From Bacteroidaceae bacterium (GTDB taxonomy: Bacteria; Bacteroidota; Bacteroidia; Bacteroidales; Bacteroidaceae), in contig JAFTNW010000009.1 in assembly GCA_017451695.1 (NCBI GenBank), positions 53,689-117,688 on the forward strand: 64,000 bases of DNA, given 5' to 3'. This document shows, in pieces, positions 34,731-45,200 of the stretch. Position 1 is the stretch's first letter. Every line of letters starts with the position of its first letter. The notes beneath the pieces are model-generated. The model saw nothing but the letters and a program-made list of their open reading frames with translations. It was not told the origin of the DNA and did not search any database. The position numbers were made by a program, and so were the translations under genes.

Positions 34731-36161
34731 TTATCCTTTTCCTGTATGGGTATATACGGTACCTTTAACCTTTACATTGCTCTCTATGGCAATGCGCGAG
34801 GGGGTGGGGTATTGCAATTTATCGAGCTCCTCAACGGCGGCGGAAATGTCCGACAGTAATTGGTCGGCCATGTCGCGGCTGAATCCGTTGCGCACCACCA
34901 AACGCATTACAATAGTCTTTTCGAGTTTCGCGGGCAGGGTATATGCCGGTACCATCCAACCATTCTGTTTAAGTTTGTCTTGCAGGTCGTAGAGAGTCCA
35001 TTTGCCCTTTCTCATGTACTCTTCCTTCATCTCCCAGATGAACAAGGGGTTGGTTACATCCTCGCTGTAATTGCGGAAGGGTTTCATCTTGCCAATCTCG
35101 CTATGCAGATATTTTGTAATCTCCATAGAGTTCTGCTGTATGGCTTTGTAGCCCTCGAATCCAAGGCGTATGAATTGGTAATATTGTCCCAAAATCTGTG
35201 CCGCGGGGCGCGAAAAATTAAGCCCCACCTGTGTAACATCGGCACCAAGATAGTTTACGCTGAACGACATAGAGTCGGGCAAATACTTTTTATCCTTCCA
35301 CACAACCCAGCCTACACCGGGATATACAAGCCCGTATTTGTGGCCGCTTGTACTTATGGAGAGTACCCATTTGAGGCGGAAATCCCACTCTTTCTCGGGC
35401 TCGAGGAACGGCAGGATGAAACCACCCGATGCTGCATCCACATGAATGGGGATATCGTAACCGGTCTTTTTGTTATATTCATCGAGTTCGTCGTTCAGGG
35501 CCTTTACATCGTCGTTCAAGCCTGTCCATGTTACTCCCTGAATGGGCACTACGCAGATTGTGTTCTCGTCGCACATGGCAACAGCCTCTTTGGGGCATAG
35601 AGTGAGTTTTTCGGCGGTCAATGGCACGGTGCGCATCTCAATCTGCCATAGCTGTGCGAATTTTTCCCATACCACCTGGTATCCCGATGATATTACAAAG
35701 TTGGGCTTGTCGCAGGGCTTTCCTTCGGCCTGGCGGCGTTTTTTCCAGCGTTGCCAGGCGGCTACACCGCCAAGCATACACGCTTCGCTCGAGCCTATGC
35801 CCAATGCGCCCGCTTTCCATTTGGCCTTTTCGGGGGTGTTCCACAGGTTGGCTATGATATTTATGCACTTGGCACACATTACGGCAACGCGCGGATATTC
35901 GGTCTCGTCGATGTAGTTGATGGCTATGGCATCATTCATCAGCTTTGTGGCATACGAGTCCATGTATGTGGTAACAAAGGTGGCGAGGTTAAGGCGAGGC
36001 TGTGTCTGCGCATATGTCTCGTCCTTTACCATCTGATAGGCAATTTCGGGGGTTGTGGGCTTTTGTGGCATTTTATCTACCGGTGCCGACTTCAACATCT
36101 CTTGTGAACCAAAGACCGATGTCGTAACATTGGTCTCTCTGCAATCTTCTTTCTGTTTCAT
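34731..36161 (-). CDS. gadB: Glutamate decarboxylase
   Basis: 476 aa, group II PLP decarboxylase of the GadA/B type. The PLP lysine is in S-I-S-T-S-G-H-K-Y-G-L, and the cofactor-ring Asp in H-V-D-A-A-S-G-G-F. The early G-S-S-E-A-C-M-L-G-G segment is also typical. The C-terminal tail K-G-T-V-Y-T-H-T-G-K-G resembles the E. coli tail that closes the site at neutral pH. It converts glutamate to GABA and consumes a proton. No gadC antiporter is next to it; the closest transporter is a divergent MFS protein. Confidence 0.96.
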   Translation of the reverse strand: MKQKEDCRETNVTTSVFGSQEMLKSAPVDKMPQKPTTPEIAYQMVKDETYAQTQPRLNLATFVTTYMDSYATKLMNDAIAINYIDETEYPRVAVMCAKCINIIANLWNTPEKAKWKAGALGIGSSEACMLGGVAAWQRWKKRRQAEGKPCDKPNFVISSGYQVVWEKFAQLWQIEMRTVPLTAEKLTLCPKEAVAMCDENTICVVPIQGVTWTGLNDDVKALNDELDEYNKKTGYDIPIHVDAASGGFILPFLEPEKEWDFRLKWVLSISTSGHKYGLVYPGVGWVVWKDKKYLPDSMSFSVNYLGADVTQVGLNFSRPAAQILGQYYQFIRLGFEGYKAIQQNSMEITKYLHSEIGKMKPFRNYSEDVTNPLFIWEMKEEYMRKGKWTLYDLQDKLKQNGWMVPAYTLPAKLEKTIVMRLVVRNGFSRDMADQLLSDISAAVEELDKLQYPTPSRIAIESNVKVKGTVYTHTGKG

Positions 36162-36334
36162 TTTTATACAAGTTTAGGTGAATGAAAAGTTTTACAGCCA
36201 ATAAACACCATACAGGGGGCTGCTGTTCGTGATTTTTGCTTTTTTTATGTTTTTAGTTTTTGATGAACATATATTTTGCCGTTGTCAATGAACAAATAGC
36301 ATGAAAATATGTTGTAAAAAGAAAAAGTGAAAAA

Positions 36335-37534
36335 ATGAAAATAGAAACAGGTAAAGGATACATTTCGTTATGGGCTCTGGTGGGTATATGGTCGGTGTCG
36401 GCATTAACCTCGCTCCCCGGCCTTGCTATATCGCCTATACTTGGCGATTTGTCAAAAATTTTCAAACATGCGACGGAGTTCGATATTCAGATGCTTACCT
36501 CTCTTCCGTCGCTGCTTATAATACCTTTTATATTATTGGCGGGCAGGCTGAGCAGTAGCATCGGTTATGTGCGGTTGCTTACCATTGGGCTTTCTGTGTT
36601 CCTCGTAAGTGGGGTGCTTTATCTCTTTTGCGGAACAATAAATGAACTGATAATCGTAAGTGTTCTTTTGGGTGTGGGAGCGGGTATTATAACCCCGCTT
36701 TCAACCTCGCTCATCACCCGCTTTTTCAACGGTGAGTATCGTACACGGCAGTTTGGTTACAGCTCGGCCATAAACAATCTGTCGTTGGTGGCTGCAACTG
36801 CGCTTACCGGTTACCTTGCCGAGATTCAGTGGCGCTTGCCCTTCTTGGTATATCTGCTTCCGCTTGTGTCGCTCTTCCTTGTGCGCAATATAAAAACAGC
36901 CGAGGAGGGTGTGGTGCCCACCATGGAACAGAACTCGGCTGTCGTTCATGGCTCGTCGGGTATTAATTACAGCGCTCTCATGCGCTTGATGCTTTACTAT
37001 CTTCTTATTACATACCTTGTTATGGTGATAAGCGTGAATCTGCCGTTCCTCATGAGTGAACATGGTTACAGCACGGGTACATCGGGTGTTGTAATATCGC
37101 TTTTCTTCCTTTTCATAATGCTGCCGGGGTTTTTCTTAAATAAGATTCTGGTGTATATGCATGGCAGAGAATTTATAGTCTGTCTTTTGCTCATTTCGTG
37201 CGGTTTGCTGATTATATTTTTCAATCGGCATATAGCGGGGATTATCATAGGTTCGCTTCTTACAGGCGTTGGTTATGGTGTGGCGCAGCCTTGTATCTAT
37301 GACCGCACGGCCACGGTTGCCACCCCCGACAGGGCTACCTATGCAATGGCGTTGGTTATGGTGATGAACTATGTGGCAATAGTGATATGCCCGCCGATAG
37401 TTGATTTTCTTCAAGAGCTTTCCGGTGTAAAGAGTGCCGGCTTTGCGTTTGCATTGAATTCCTGTATAGGAATAATAGCAACCTTGGTGCTTTTTGTGAT
37501 AGGATTAAATAAAAAAGGCGGGGCAACGAAGTGA
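36335..37534 (+). CDS. MFS transporter, substrate unknown
   Basis: 399 aa with about 12 hydrophobic helices. The loop after helix 2, A-G-R-L-S-S-S-I-G, fits the MFS motif A. R-F-F-N-G-E-Y-R-T-R follows helix 4. The family covers drug, sugar and small-acid transporters, and nothing in the sequence fixes the substrate. It is divergent from gadB across 173 bp and is followed after 27 bp by an EamA transporter. A role in GABA or glutamate exchange is possible from position only. Confidence 0.82.
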   Translation: MKIETGKGYISLWALVGIWSVSALTSLPGLAISPILGDLSKIFKHATEFDIQMLTSLPSLLIIPFILLAGRLSSSIGYVRLLTIGLSVFLVSGVLYLFCGTINELIIVSVLLGVGAGIITPLSTSLITRFFNGEYRTRQFGYSSAINNLSLVAATALTGYLAEIQWRLPFLVYLLPLVSLFLVRNIKTAEEGVVPTMEQNSAVVHGSSGINYSALMRLMLYYLLITYLVMVISVNLPFLMSEHGYSTGTSGVVISLFFLFIMLPGFFLNKILVYMHGREFIVCLLLISCGLLIIFFNRHIAGIIIGSLLTGVGYGVAQPCIYDRTATVATPDRATYAMALVMVMNYVAIVICPPIVDFLQELSGVKSAGFAFALNSCIGIIATLVLFVIGLNKKGGATK

Positions 37535-37561
37535 AGAAACAATATGTAATCTTGTAAATAA

Positions 37562-38461
37562 ATGAATAATTTTGTAAAAGGCTCATTGGCTCTTGTGGTA
37601 TCGCGTATAACGGCCGGATTAAATGTTAATTGTACGAAATTTTTACTGCCGTTGTGGATTGCGCCGATGAGCTTTGTTACATTGCGCCTGCTCTTTGGAA
37701 CAGCCTTCTTTTGGTTGCTCGCAATATTTGACAAGCCCGATACGTCTGCCACTCGCGACAAGGTGAAATTGTTGCTTTTGGGAGCTGTCGCTGTGTTTGG
37801 TTATATGTCGCTCTATGCGGTGGGCATGAGTTACACAACCCCGGTGAATTTTGCAATATTCAATGCTACACAACCCATTTGGGTGTTCCTGTTTTCGATT
37901 TTTATTCGCAACGAGAAGGTTACTACGGGTAAAGTATGCGGTATAATGCTTGGTTTTGCCGGGGTGGTGGCGGCTTCACTTGCATCGCCGGTGCAACATC
38001 TTGCTCCGAATCGCTTTTTGGGCAATACCATAGCGCTTGTGAGCTCGCTGTTCTATTCTGTCTATCTCATAAATTCATCGGCATTGCTCAGGCGGGTGAG
38101 TAATCTTGTGATGCTGCGCTACACATTTACCGGTGCAACGATTTCAGCGCTTGTTTTTACACTGTTTACAGATTTTTCTGCGCCAATGTTCTCTACACAT
38201 TCCAACCATGCGGCAATATTGGTGTTCATTTTCGTGCTTATCTTTCCCACGGCAATCAGTTATCTGCTTGCTCCCATAGGGATAAAGTATTTGAAAACCA
38301 CCCTCGTTGCCATCTATGGCTATGTGTCGCTGGTTGTGGCAACGGTTGTTTCTCTTCTGCTGGGGCAGGATCGCTTCGATGTGATGTTGCTTGCTGCCAT
38401 GTTGCTTATCTGTGCCGGTATCTATCTTGTGAGTATGGCCGAAAGAAAAACAACTGTTTAG
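37562..38461 (+). CDS. EamA-family (DMT) transporter
   Basis: 299 aa, about ten membrane helices in two EamA repeats. The first repeat ends around G-F-A-G-V-V-A-A-S, the second around L-A-P-I-G-I-K-Y-L-K-T-T-L-V-A. Members export amino acids or metabolites; the substrate here is unknown. It is probably co-transcribed with the MFS gene and is followed by a hairpin with a short T run. Confidence 0.85.
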   Translation: MNNFVKGSLALVVSRITAGLNVNCTKFLLPLWIAPMSFVTLRLLFGTAFFWLLAIFDKPDTSATRDKVKLLLLGAVAVFGYMSLYAVGMSYTTPVNFAIFNATQPIWVFLFSIFIRNEKVTTGKVCGIMLGFAGVVAASLASPVQHLAPNRFLGNTIALVSSLFYSVYLINSSALLRRVSNLVMLRYTFTGATISALVFTLFTDFSAPMFSTHSNHAAILVFIFVLIFPTAISYLLAPIGIKYLKTTLVAIYGYVSLVVATVVSLLLGQDRFDVMLLAAMLLICAGIYLVSMAERKTTV

Positions 38462-38467
38462 AATATC

Positions 38468-38494
38468 GCCGACATGTAAAATATCGGCCTTTTA
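38468..38494 (+). terminator. Weak terminator after the EamA gene
   Basis: The stem GCCGA/TCGGC with an 11-nt loop, then CTTTTA. Confidence 0.5.
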
Positions 38495-38665
38495 CTTCTC
38501 TTTGGTGCTGATTGCCATTTTTTACATAATTTTTGTAAAAAATATCCCAAATGGTAGTGAATGCTCAAAATTTATGCCTAAAATATAAATTTTTATAGAA
38601 AATATTATCACGATGTTGATTTGTTTTTGTAATTTTGCAACCGAAATTCATACAAAGGTGCAAAA

Positions 38666-40018
38666 ATGTTAAAAAACAATATCTTAAGAACAATATCGGT
38701 TGTATTCTGCCTTGTATTGGCCATACACTCTTTTGGTAAGGATTTTACCATTAAAATCCTGCGTAATGAGTGGGGGAGCGATGTGAAATTCTATATGAGC
38801 CCCATGAAACCCGGTGCAGAGTACAAATCGAAAGCATTGAAACCTGTTGCCGACAATCAATATTCGGCCGAAATACCTTTGTCTCCCAATGGGCTTTACC
38901 GTTTGGTGGCTGTGAGAAACGACGCTCAATTGTTCACAGTGGTATATTATCCTTGTGAGCAAAAGAACGAGATTGTGGAGGTGGATATTGTTAAGGGGGC
39001 TTTACGTGTAGAGGATTGCAACGAGAATATAATGCTTGCAGATTACACAGCTGTTTCTTCTGATAATGGCAGAGCTTTGTGGAATACCTCCTCTTTTGAC
39101 AACGAAAAGTTCTACGGAATACTCAGGAACTATATTCAGGCCGCCGATTCTTTGTTGGCATCCGGCGAGGCTGCTCCGGTTGTTAAGGAGTATATAAAGT
39201 TGTGGGCCTATACATCGGCCTATAATGGCATGCATAGCGCTGTGCGTGTTGCCAAGGGTGAAAAAAAACAATTGTTGTTCAGCGGGAGCGATGTGTTGGG
39301 CGACTATGGTAATTTGTTCGATTGTAAAATGGCAACCCTTTTTCAGGAGACAAATATGATTATAGCCGAGGAATTACCCATAGATACAGTGCTGATTGCA
39401 AAATTCGATTGTCTCTATTCCAAATACACAAATAAAGATGTGCTTGAAAGCGTGTCGGCCTCGTTGATTTCAAAATTTATGGCCCGCCACGATTTCTCTA
39501 ACGATTTCGAAGGCGGCCTTGCGCAGTTGCAAGCAGTTGTTGAGAAGTACAATCTGAACAATACATATATTACAGAGTATGAGAAACGCCGTGCAACCAT
39601 TAAAGGCGCTCCCTTCCCCGCAGAGGTTGTGTTGCGTGATGCCGATGGTAATGTGGTCGATTTCTCAAAATTCCGTGGGAAATATGTATATATAGATATG
39701 TGGGCATCGTGGTGTGTCCCATGTGTGAAAGAGGCACCGATGTTGCAAAAACTTGAGAAAGAATTGAAAAATCCCGATGTGGTATTTGTCTCTATTTCCA
39801 TAGACAAAAAAGAGGATGCATGGAAGGCTAAGATGAAAGAGCTTAACATGCACGGCCACCAATTAATTGATAAAGAAAATCGCTTGTATCAAGCACTAAA
39901 CCCCAGAGGGGTACCTTTCTTTGCTATTTACGACAAGGAGGGGCGCCTGTATATGCACGATGCACCACGTCCCAGCATGGGAATAGGTGTCAAAGAGATG
40001 CTCGAAGGGTTGAAATAA
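38666..40018 (+). CDS. TlpA-like thioredoxin-domain protein
   Basis: 450 aa. An N-terminal signal (to about residue 24), then a long region without recognised domain, then a C-terminal TlpA/AhpC-type thioredoxin domain from about residue 320. The redox site is W-C350-V-P-C353, and the cis-Pro is in G-V-P-F-F-A. Such proteins reduce or oxidise cysteines outside the cytoplasm. The helical middle part resembles the region between DUF4369 and thioredoxin in related Bacteroidetes proteins. It has its own -7-like box TAATTTTG (38630-38637) and stands upstream of the Sus-like region. Confidence 0.85.
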   Translation: MLKNNILRTISVVFCLVLAIHSFGKDFTIKILRNEWGSDVKFYMSPMKPGAEYKSKALKPVADNQYSAEIPLSPNGLYRLVAVRNDAQLFTVVYYPCEQKNEIVEVDIVKGALRVEDCNENIMLADYTAVSSDNGRALWNTSSFDNEKFYGILRNYIQAADSLLASGEAAPVVKEYIKLWAYTSAYNGMHSAVRVAKGEKKQLLFSGSDVLGDYGNLFDCKMATLFQETNMIIAEELPIDTVLIAKFDCLYSKYTNKDVLESVSASLISKFMARHDFSNDFEGGLAQLQAVVEKYNLNNTYITEYEKRRATIKGAPFPAEVVLRDADGNVVDFSKFRGKYVYIDMWASWCVPCVKEAPMLQKLEKELKNPDVVFVSISIDKKEDAWKAKMKELNMHGHQLIDKENRLYQALNPRGVPFFAIYDKEGRLYMHDAPRPSMGIGVKEMLEGLK

Positions 40019-40086
40019 CCCTGCGAGCTTTTGTTGTAAAAATGAGATTTATATAAACCTTTTATTATTAATTAAAAAAAAAGCGT

Positions 40087-42132
40087 ATGAAAAAATTTAC
40101 TTTTTTAAGTTTTGCAATGCTGCTTTGCCTTTTTACATTAGCAACAAAAGCTAATGCACAGGTAAACAGTATAGCAGATTTGTTTGGTAAATATAGATTT
40201 ACCGCAACATTTGATTTTACACCTGCCCCTGAGGGTGTAAACACTGATATTTTTAAGAACGACTGCGAGGTTGTTATCTCGGCCGGTTCTTCAATTCATT
40301 ATCTCGCAGGGGTAAGCGGGCTCATGGGTGCCGATAACGAGCAATCAATCTCTATTTTCAGTGCCGCCGATAATACATTTACCAGTATTAATCCTAACCC
40401 TAATTTTGCATTATGGAATGGTTATATAGGTGTTACAGATACTTCTCTTGAAGATCTTAACAGCTATAATATGGTTTACAAGTATAATCCCGAAACAAAA
40501 GAGATTACGATTGATGATTTCCAGATTGCCGCTTTCTCATGGCCTGCACCTGATTACAATATGGTAGCAACCGTATATGCAAATGTAACAAATGCAAAGC
40601 TGACATTGATAGAGGCTGAGAATGAGACTGTTGAAATCCCCAGCATTGCCGGTGATTGGGATTACGAGCCCGTGGATGGTTATGTAAGAAACGATTCTAC
40701 TTTTGCCTCTACATTCTCAATGTCGCTTGTAGCTACCGATGAAACCAACAAGGCATATGACGCTACAATTACCTATGGTGATTTTGAGCCTTTCACATTG
40801 TCTGCTACATTCGATGGCAGCATGCTTACCATTCCTTATGACAGCGTATTTCTTGTAGATGGTGAGAATGAATATTTCTTTGCATCAGCAACTCCTGCAA
40901 CAAAGAAAGACGGTGCATTCACATTCAAGTATCAGAATGAGACAACCTTGATGCAGTGGGATTATATTTACATACGTCAGGATAGTGTTTGGATCGAGAC
41001 TGAAGTTACCGATGAGGAGACCGGTAATGTAACCGTTGAGGGCAGATGGGGATTCCCCATTGTTCAAAGCCTAGCCACGGGCTACGCAACCCGTGAGAGC
41101 GAGGCTGTGAAAGGATTCTCTTGGGCCGGTACATTCAATGTGTCAGCAAAAGATGTGATATTTGCCGATGAGGACTTTGCTGCAACATTCGGTGAGTGGC
41201 CTTCGGAGTTCCAGATTGTTATTGAGGAGTTGACTCCCGGTTCATTCTACATGACAGAGTTTATGGGAAGAGATACATACACTACCAACTGGGGTTCATG
41301 CGTTATTACTCCTGCTGCCGACAATAAATCGGCAAGCCTTAGTTTGACACAATACTATGATATGTTCCTTCTTGAGAGCCTTGGTAATGGCGAGTATTTG
41401 CAAATGTTCGATGGCATGGGTGAAGCAACTTCGTTGAATTTTACATTGAACGATGATGGAACCCTTACAATTGATCCTTTCTTTATTCAAAAGACAGCCT
41501 TTGGTGCCGATCCTTCGACATTCCTGCCCGTAGTGATGTATCAAGATATCACAGCAGAGAGATATGTTGAGCCTTTTGACTGGGCAAGCGGTTACTTCCT
41601 CACTGCCGATGTAGAGGTGTTCGATACTACAAGAGAGTGGCCCGAGGAGTTTGTGGTAAAAATAGAGTATAACGAGGGTTGGGGGCTTTATCTGCTTACC
41701 GAATTCTTTAACTACGACAACGTAACATCGCTTTGCTATGGTGCAAACTCTTTAACTATAGCCGAGGATACACAATCTGCCACATATAATACAGGCAGCT
41801 ATGTAGGAGGTAAATATCCTATGTACATCAATATTTTTGACAAGAACGATGGTACAACTGCTTTGAATTTCACAGTGAACGAGGATGGTACCGTTTCAAT
41901 GGACGACTTTATCCTCTATTCTACCGACTATGAAGGTAGCGGTGCAGCCGTTAAGGGTGCTCTCTATACCAACGTGGTTCTTACAAAGGGTGATACAACA
42001 GGCATCGATTCTATTGTAGAGGAGATCGCTCCCGCTGTTGAAGGTATATTCGACCTTATGGGCCGCAAGTACGACGAGATTACCGCTCCCGGTATCTACA
42101 TCGTAAACGGCAAGAAGGTTGTTGTTAAGTAA
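40087..42132 (+). CDS. Secreted beta-repeat protein, function unknown
   Basis: 681 aa with a clear signal peptide (to A-N-A at about residue 24). The protein appears to be four related beta-rich modules of about 130-150 residues, starting near 30, 185, 345 and 495. Modules end with similar lines such as E-I-T-I-D-D-F-Q-I, T-L-T-I-D-P-F-F-I and V-S-M-D-D-F-I-L; two open with F-S-W-A-G or F-D-W-A-S-G. The C-terminus (G-I-F-D-L-M-G-R-K, then G-I-Y-I-V-N-G-K-K-V-V-V-K) is the tail common on secreted Bacteroidales proteins. It is acidic and rich in Thr and Asp. I do not recognise a named family. It lies just upstream of susC but ends in its own hairpin. Confidence 0.8.
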   Translation: MKKFTFLSFAMLLCLFTLATKANAQVNSIADLFGKYRFTATFDFTPAPEGVNTDIFKNDCEVVISAGSSIHYLAGVSGLMGADNEQSISIFSAADNTFTSINPNPNFALWNGYIGVTDTSLEDLNSYNMVYKYNPETKEITIDDFQIAAFSWPAPDYNMVATVYANVTNAKLTLIEAENETVEIPSIAGDWDYEPVDGYVRNDSTFASTFSMSLVATDETNKAYDATITYGDFEPFTLSATFDGSMLTIPYDSVFLVDGENEYFFASATPATKKDGAFTFKYQNETTLMQWDYIYIRQDSVWIETEVTDEETGNVTVEGRWGFPIVQSLATGYATRESEAVKGFSWAGTFNVSAKDVIFADEDFAATFGEWPSEFQIVIEELTPGSFYMTEFMGRDTYTTNWGSCVITPAADNKSASLSLTQYYDMFLLESLGNGEYLQMFDGMGEATSLNFTLNDDGTLTIDPFFIQKTAFGADPSTFLPVVMYQDITAERYVEPFDWASGYFLTADVEVFDTTREWPEEFVVKIEYNEGWGLYLLTEFFNYDNVTSLCYGANSLTIAEDTQSATYNTGSYVGGKYPMYINIFDKNDGTTALNFTVNEDGTVSMDDFILYSTDYEGSGAAVKGALYTNVVLTKGDTTGIDSIVEEIAPAVEGIFDLMGRKYDEITAPGIYIVNGKKVVVK

Positions 42133-42146
42133 ATATAATAAAAATT

Positions 42147-42178
42147 CCATAAAGAACCCTCGCAAGGGTTCTTTATGG
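42147..42178 (+). terminator. Hairpin after the beta-repeat protein gene
   Basis: A 14-bp perfect stem CCATAAAGAACCCT/AGGGTTCTTTATGG with loop CGCA. The T run that follows is weak, so termination may be partial. Confidence 0.6.
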
Positions 42179-42188
42179 ATTCCCTTTA

Positions 42189-42206
42189 CCTTATTATATT
42201 ATAAGG
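42189..42206. promoter_or_regulatory. 18-bp inverted repeat upstream of susC
   Basis: CCTTAT-TATATT-ATAAGG, an operator-like near-palindrome 42 bp before the earliest susC start. The regulator is unknown. Confidence 0.3.
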
Positions 42207-42247
42207 GTAATACAAAGAGGTTGTGTACTTCTAATAATTTAATATAA

Positions 42248-45200
42248 ATGCAATTTACATCAATGGACAAAAAACACAAGACAATGAAATCTGCCTGCAA
42301 GTTACTACTTTGCTTTGTACTGTCTGTATTTATGTTTACAGTGCAGATGGCATATGCTTCGGGAAATGAAACCGGAACAGCCGGGGATATGTCCGATGAA
42401 AAAGCTACCAGAGTATATGGTGTTGTTGTTGAGAAAAAAGGCGGAACACCGCTTATCGGTGCTTCTGTGGCTCTGTGGAAGGGTGGTAAAATACTCAACG
42501 GAACTGTAACCGACATCGATGGTGCTTTTAGTATTACAACAACGGAGAAAGACTTTGAGGTACAAATCTCATTTGTGGGTTATAACACAATTAAATTCCT
42601 CTCTTCATCGCGCAAGCTTGCCGGAATGAAGATAGAACTTGACGAAGATTCACACTCGTTGAACAATGTGGTGATTACCGGTTTTGTAACAAAGAACAAA
42701 GAGACATTTACCGGTTCGGCCACCGAGATTAGCGCTCTGGAACTCAAACAGGTTTCGGGTACAAATCTCATTGGTGCCATTGCAGCCCTCACACCGGGTA
42801 TGTCTATGGTGCAGAATACAACCCAGGGTTCAAACCCCAACAATCTCCCCGAACTTGTTCTTCGTGGAATGAGTTCATTCTCGAACCAGGGCCAGCAGGT
42901 GAACCAGCCTACCATTATTCTCGATGGAACTGAAATAACCATGCAGGAACTATATGACCTTGATATTAATGAAATTGAAAAGGTTACAGTACTTAAAGAC
43001 GCATCGGCAACTGCTCTCTATGGTTCAAAAGCTGCCAATGGCGTTATTGTAATCACACGTAAGCCAATCCTTGAAAGCAAGCTACGTGTGCAGTATAACT
43101 TTACGGGAAATGTTCAATTCCCCATGCTTGATGATTATGATGTGTTGAATGCTGCCGAGAAGCTCGAATATGAGCGTCTTGCCGGCCTTTATACAGCCAC
43201 GGGAGTGAACCCCGAAACGGGCCTCCCCAACCAATATGATTTAGATCTTCTTTACAACGAGAGATACAAACAGGTGATGGCCGGTCAAAATTCCGATTGG
43301 TTGTCGCAACCCGCACGCACTGCATTCTCGCAAGACCATTCATTGCGCATATATGGTGGTGCAAGCAATATGCGTTACGAACTTACAGGTCGCATGGGCG
43401 ACACCAAGGGTGTCATGAAGGGCGATTATCGTAAGCGTTACAGCATTGGTTTCAAACTCGACTATTTTATAAACAACTCTATAACAATCTCAAACAGAAC
43501 GACATATCAAGAAGTTGATGTTAAAAATACCCCATATGGCTCATTCTCGCAGTATGTGAAAATGAACCCATACGACAAAATGTATAACGAGAACGGCACT
43601 GTGAATACCAATCTCTCATGGGATATTAATAACCCCTTGTACGAGGCTTCATTGGGTAGCTTCTCAACAAGTGGTTCGCGTTCTTTCAGCAATACAACCG
43701 ATTTCCGTTGGGATATAAACAAGATGTTCTTGCTAACAGGTCATTTCAATATCTCTTCAAACGAGCAGAAGAGTGATATTTATACATCACCCAAATCGCT
43801 TGCTTACAAGAACGAAACCGATCTCACAAAGAAGGGACAATATACAAAAAGCATGTCCGATGGTACAAGCTATAATGGTAACCTTGTTGCAACCTTCAAC
43901 AAGTTCTTCAAAGACGAGTCGCTTGTGAGCCTTTCTGCCGGTTGGGAAATCAATCACAGCGAGAGTACAAGTGAAACAGTTCAAGCTGTAGGTTTCTTTA
44001 ACGATAAATTGTCGTCATTCGGCAGTGCCGCAGGCTATCCTACCGGCGGGGTTCCTGCCGGTTCTCCATCGGAGACCGCCGATGTGGGTGTTTTCACAAC
44101 AGGTAACTTCTCGTTCCGCAACCGATATTTTGTGGATGCAACATGGCGTACAACAGGTTCGTCGCAGTTTGGTGCCAACAACCGCTATGGACACTTCTGG
44201 TCGGGCGGTCTTGGTTGGAATGTAATGAACGAGTCGTTCATGAAAAAGGCAAAGAAACATTTTGATATATTTAAGCTTCGCAGCAGTGTTGGTTACACGG
44301 GTAAAGTTAGTTTCAGCCCATTCCAGGCTATGACAATGTATAGTTATCTAAATACATACGAGTATAAGAATGGTATAGGTGCCGTGCCTTTGACTATCGG
44401 TAATATCGACCTCGCGTGGGAGCGTACAATGAATTACAACATCGGTCTTGATGTAAGTATGTTTGATCGTCGCTTGAATTTGGTTGTCGATGCATATATA
44501 AGAAATACTACCGACCTATTGCTCGATAAGGCAAAGGCTCCTTCTACCGGTGTAACAACCGCAAAAGGCAACCTCGGTGAGATGCAGAACCGTGGTATTG
44601 AGTTCCAGCTCGACGGTTATGTGTTCCGTACCAACGATTTTTATTGGAGATTGGGAACAACCGGTTATATGAACCGTAACAAAATTACCAAAATCAATAA
44701 GGCACTTGAGGAGATAAACAAAAACAACCAGGCTAATGCCGGTCTATATGATTATCCTCTGCCGCAATATGCCGAAGGCGAAAGCGTAACAGCACTAAAA
44801 CTTGTTCGTTCGGGTGGAATAGACCCCGCAACAGGTAAAGAGGTTTATATCAAACGCAACGGTGAACGTACATTTGTTTACGACCCGGCCGACAAGGTGT
44901 TGATAGGCGATACTGAGCCCAAATATATCGGAACTTTCTCAACCAATCTCTATTGGAAGGGATTCAGCCTATATGCGCTCTTTAATTTCCGTTTAGGTGC
45001 ATGGGTATATAATACAACACGTTCAACAAAGGTTGAAGGTGCCGACCCTCGCTACAATGCTGACCAACGCGTGTTTGACGACCGCTGGAAACAACCCGGC
45101 GATATTGCAATATATAAAGATATTGCCGATACTTCTACTCCCAAGCAAACCGATCGTTTTGCCGAAAAAGAAAACACCCTTACGCTTGGTTCGCTTAACC

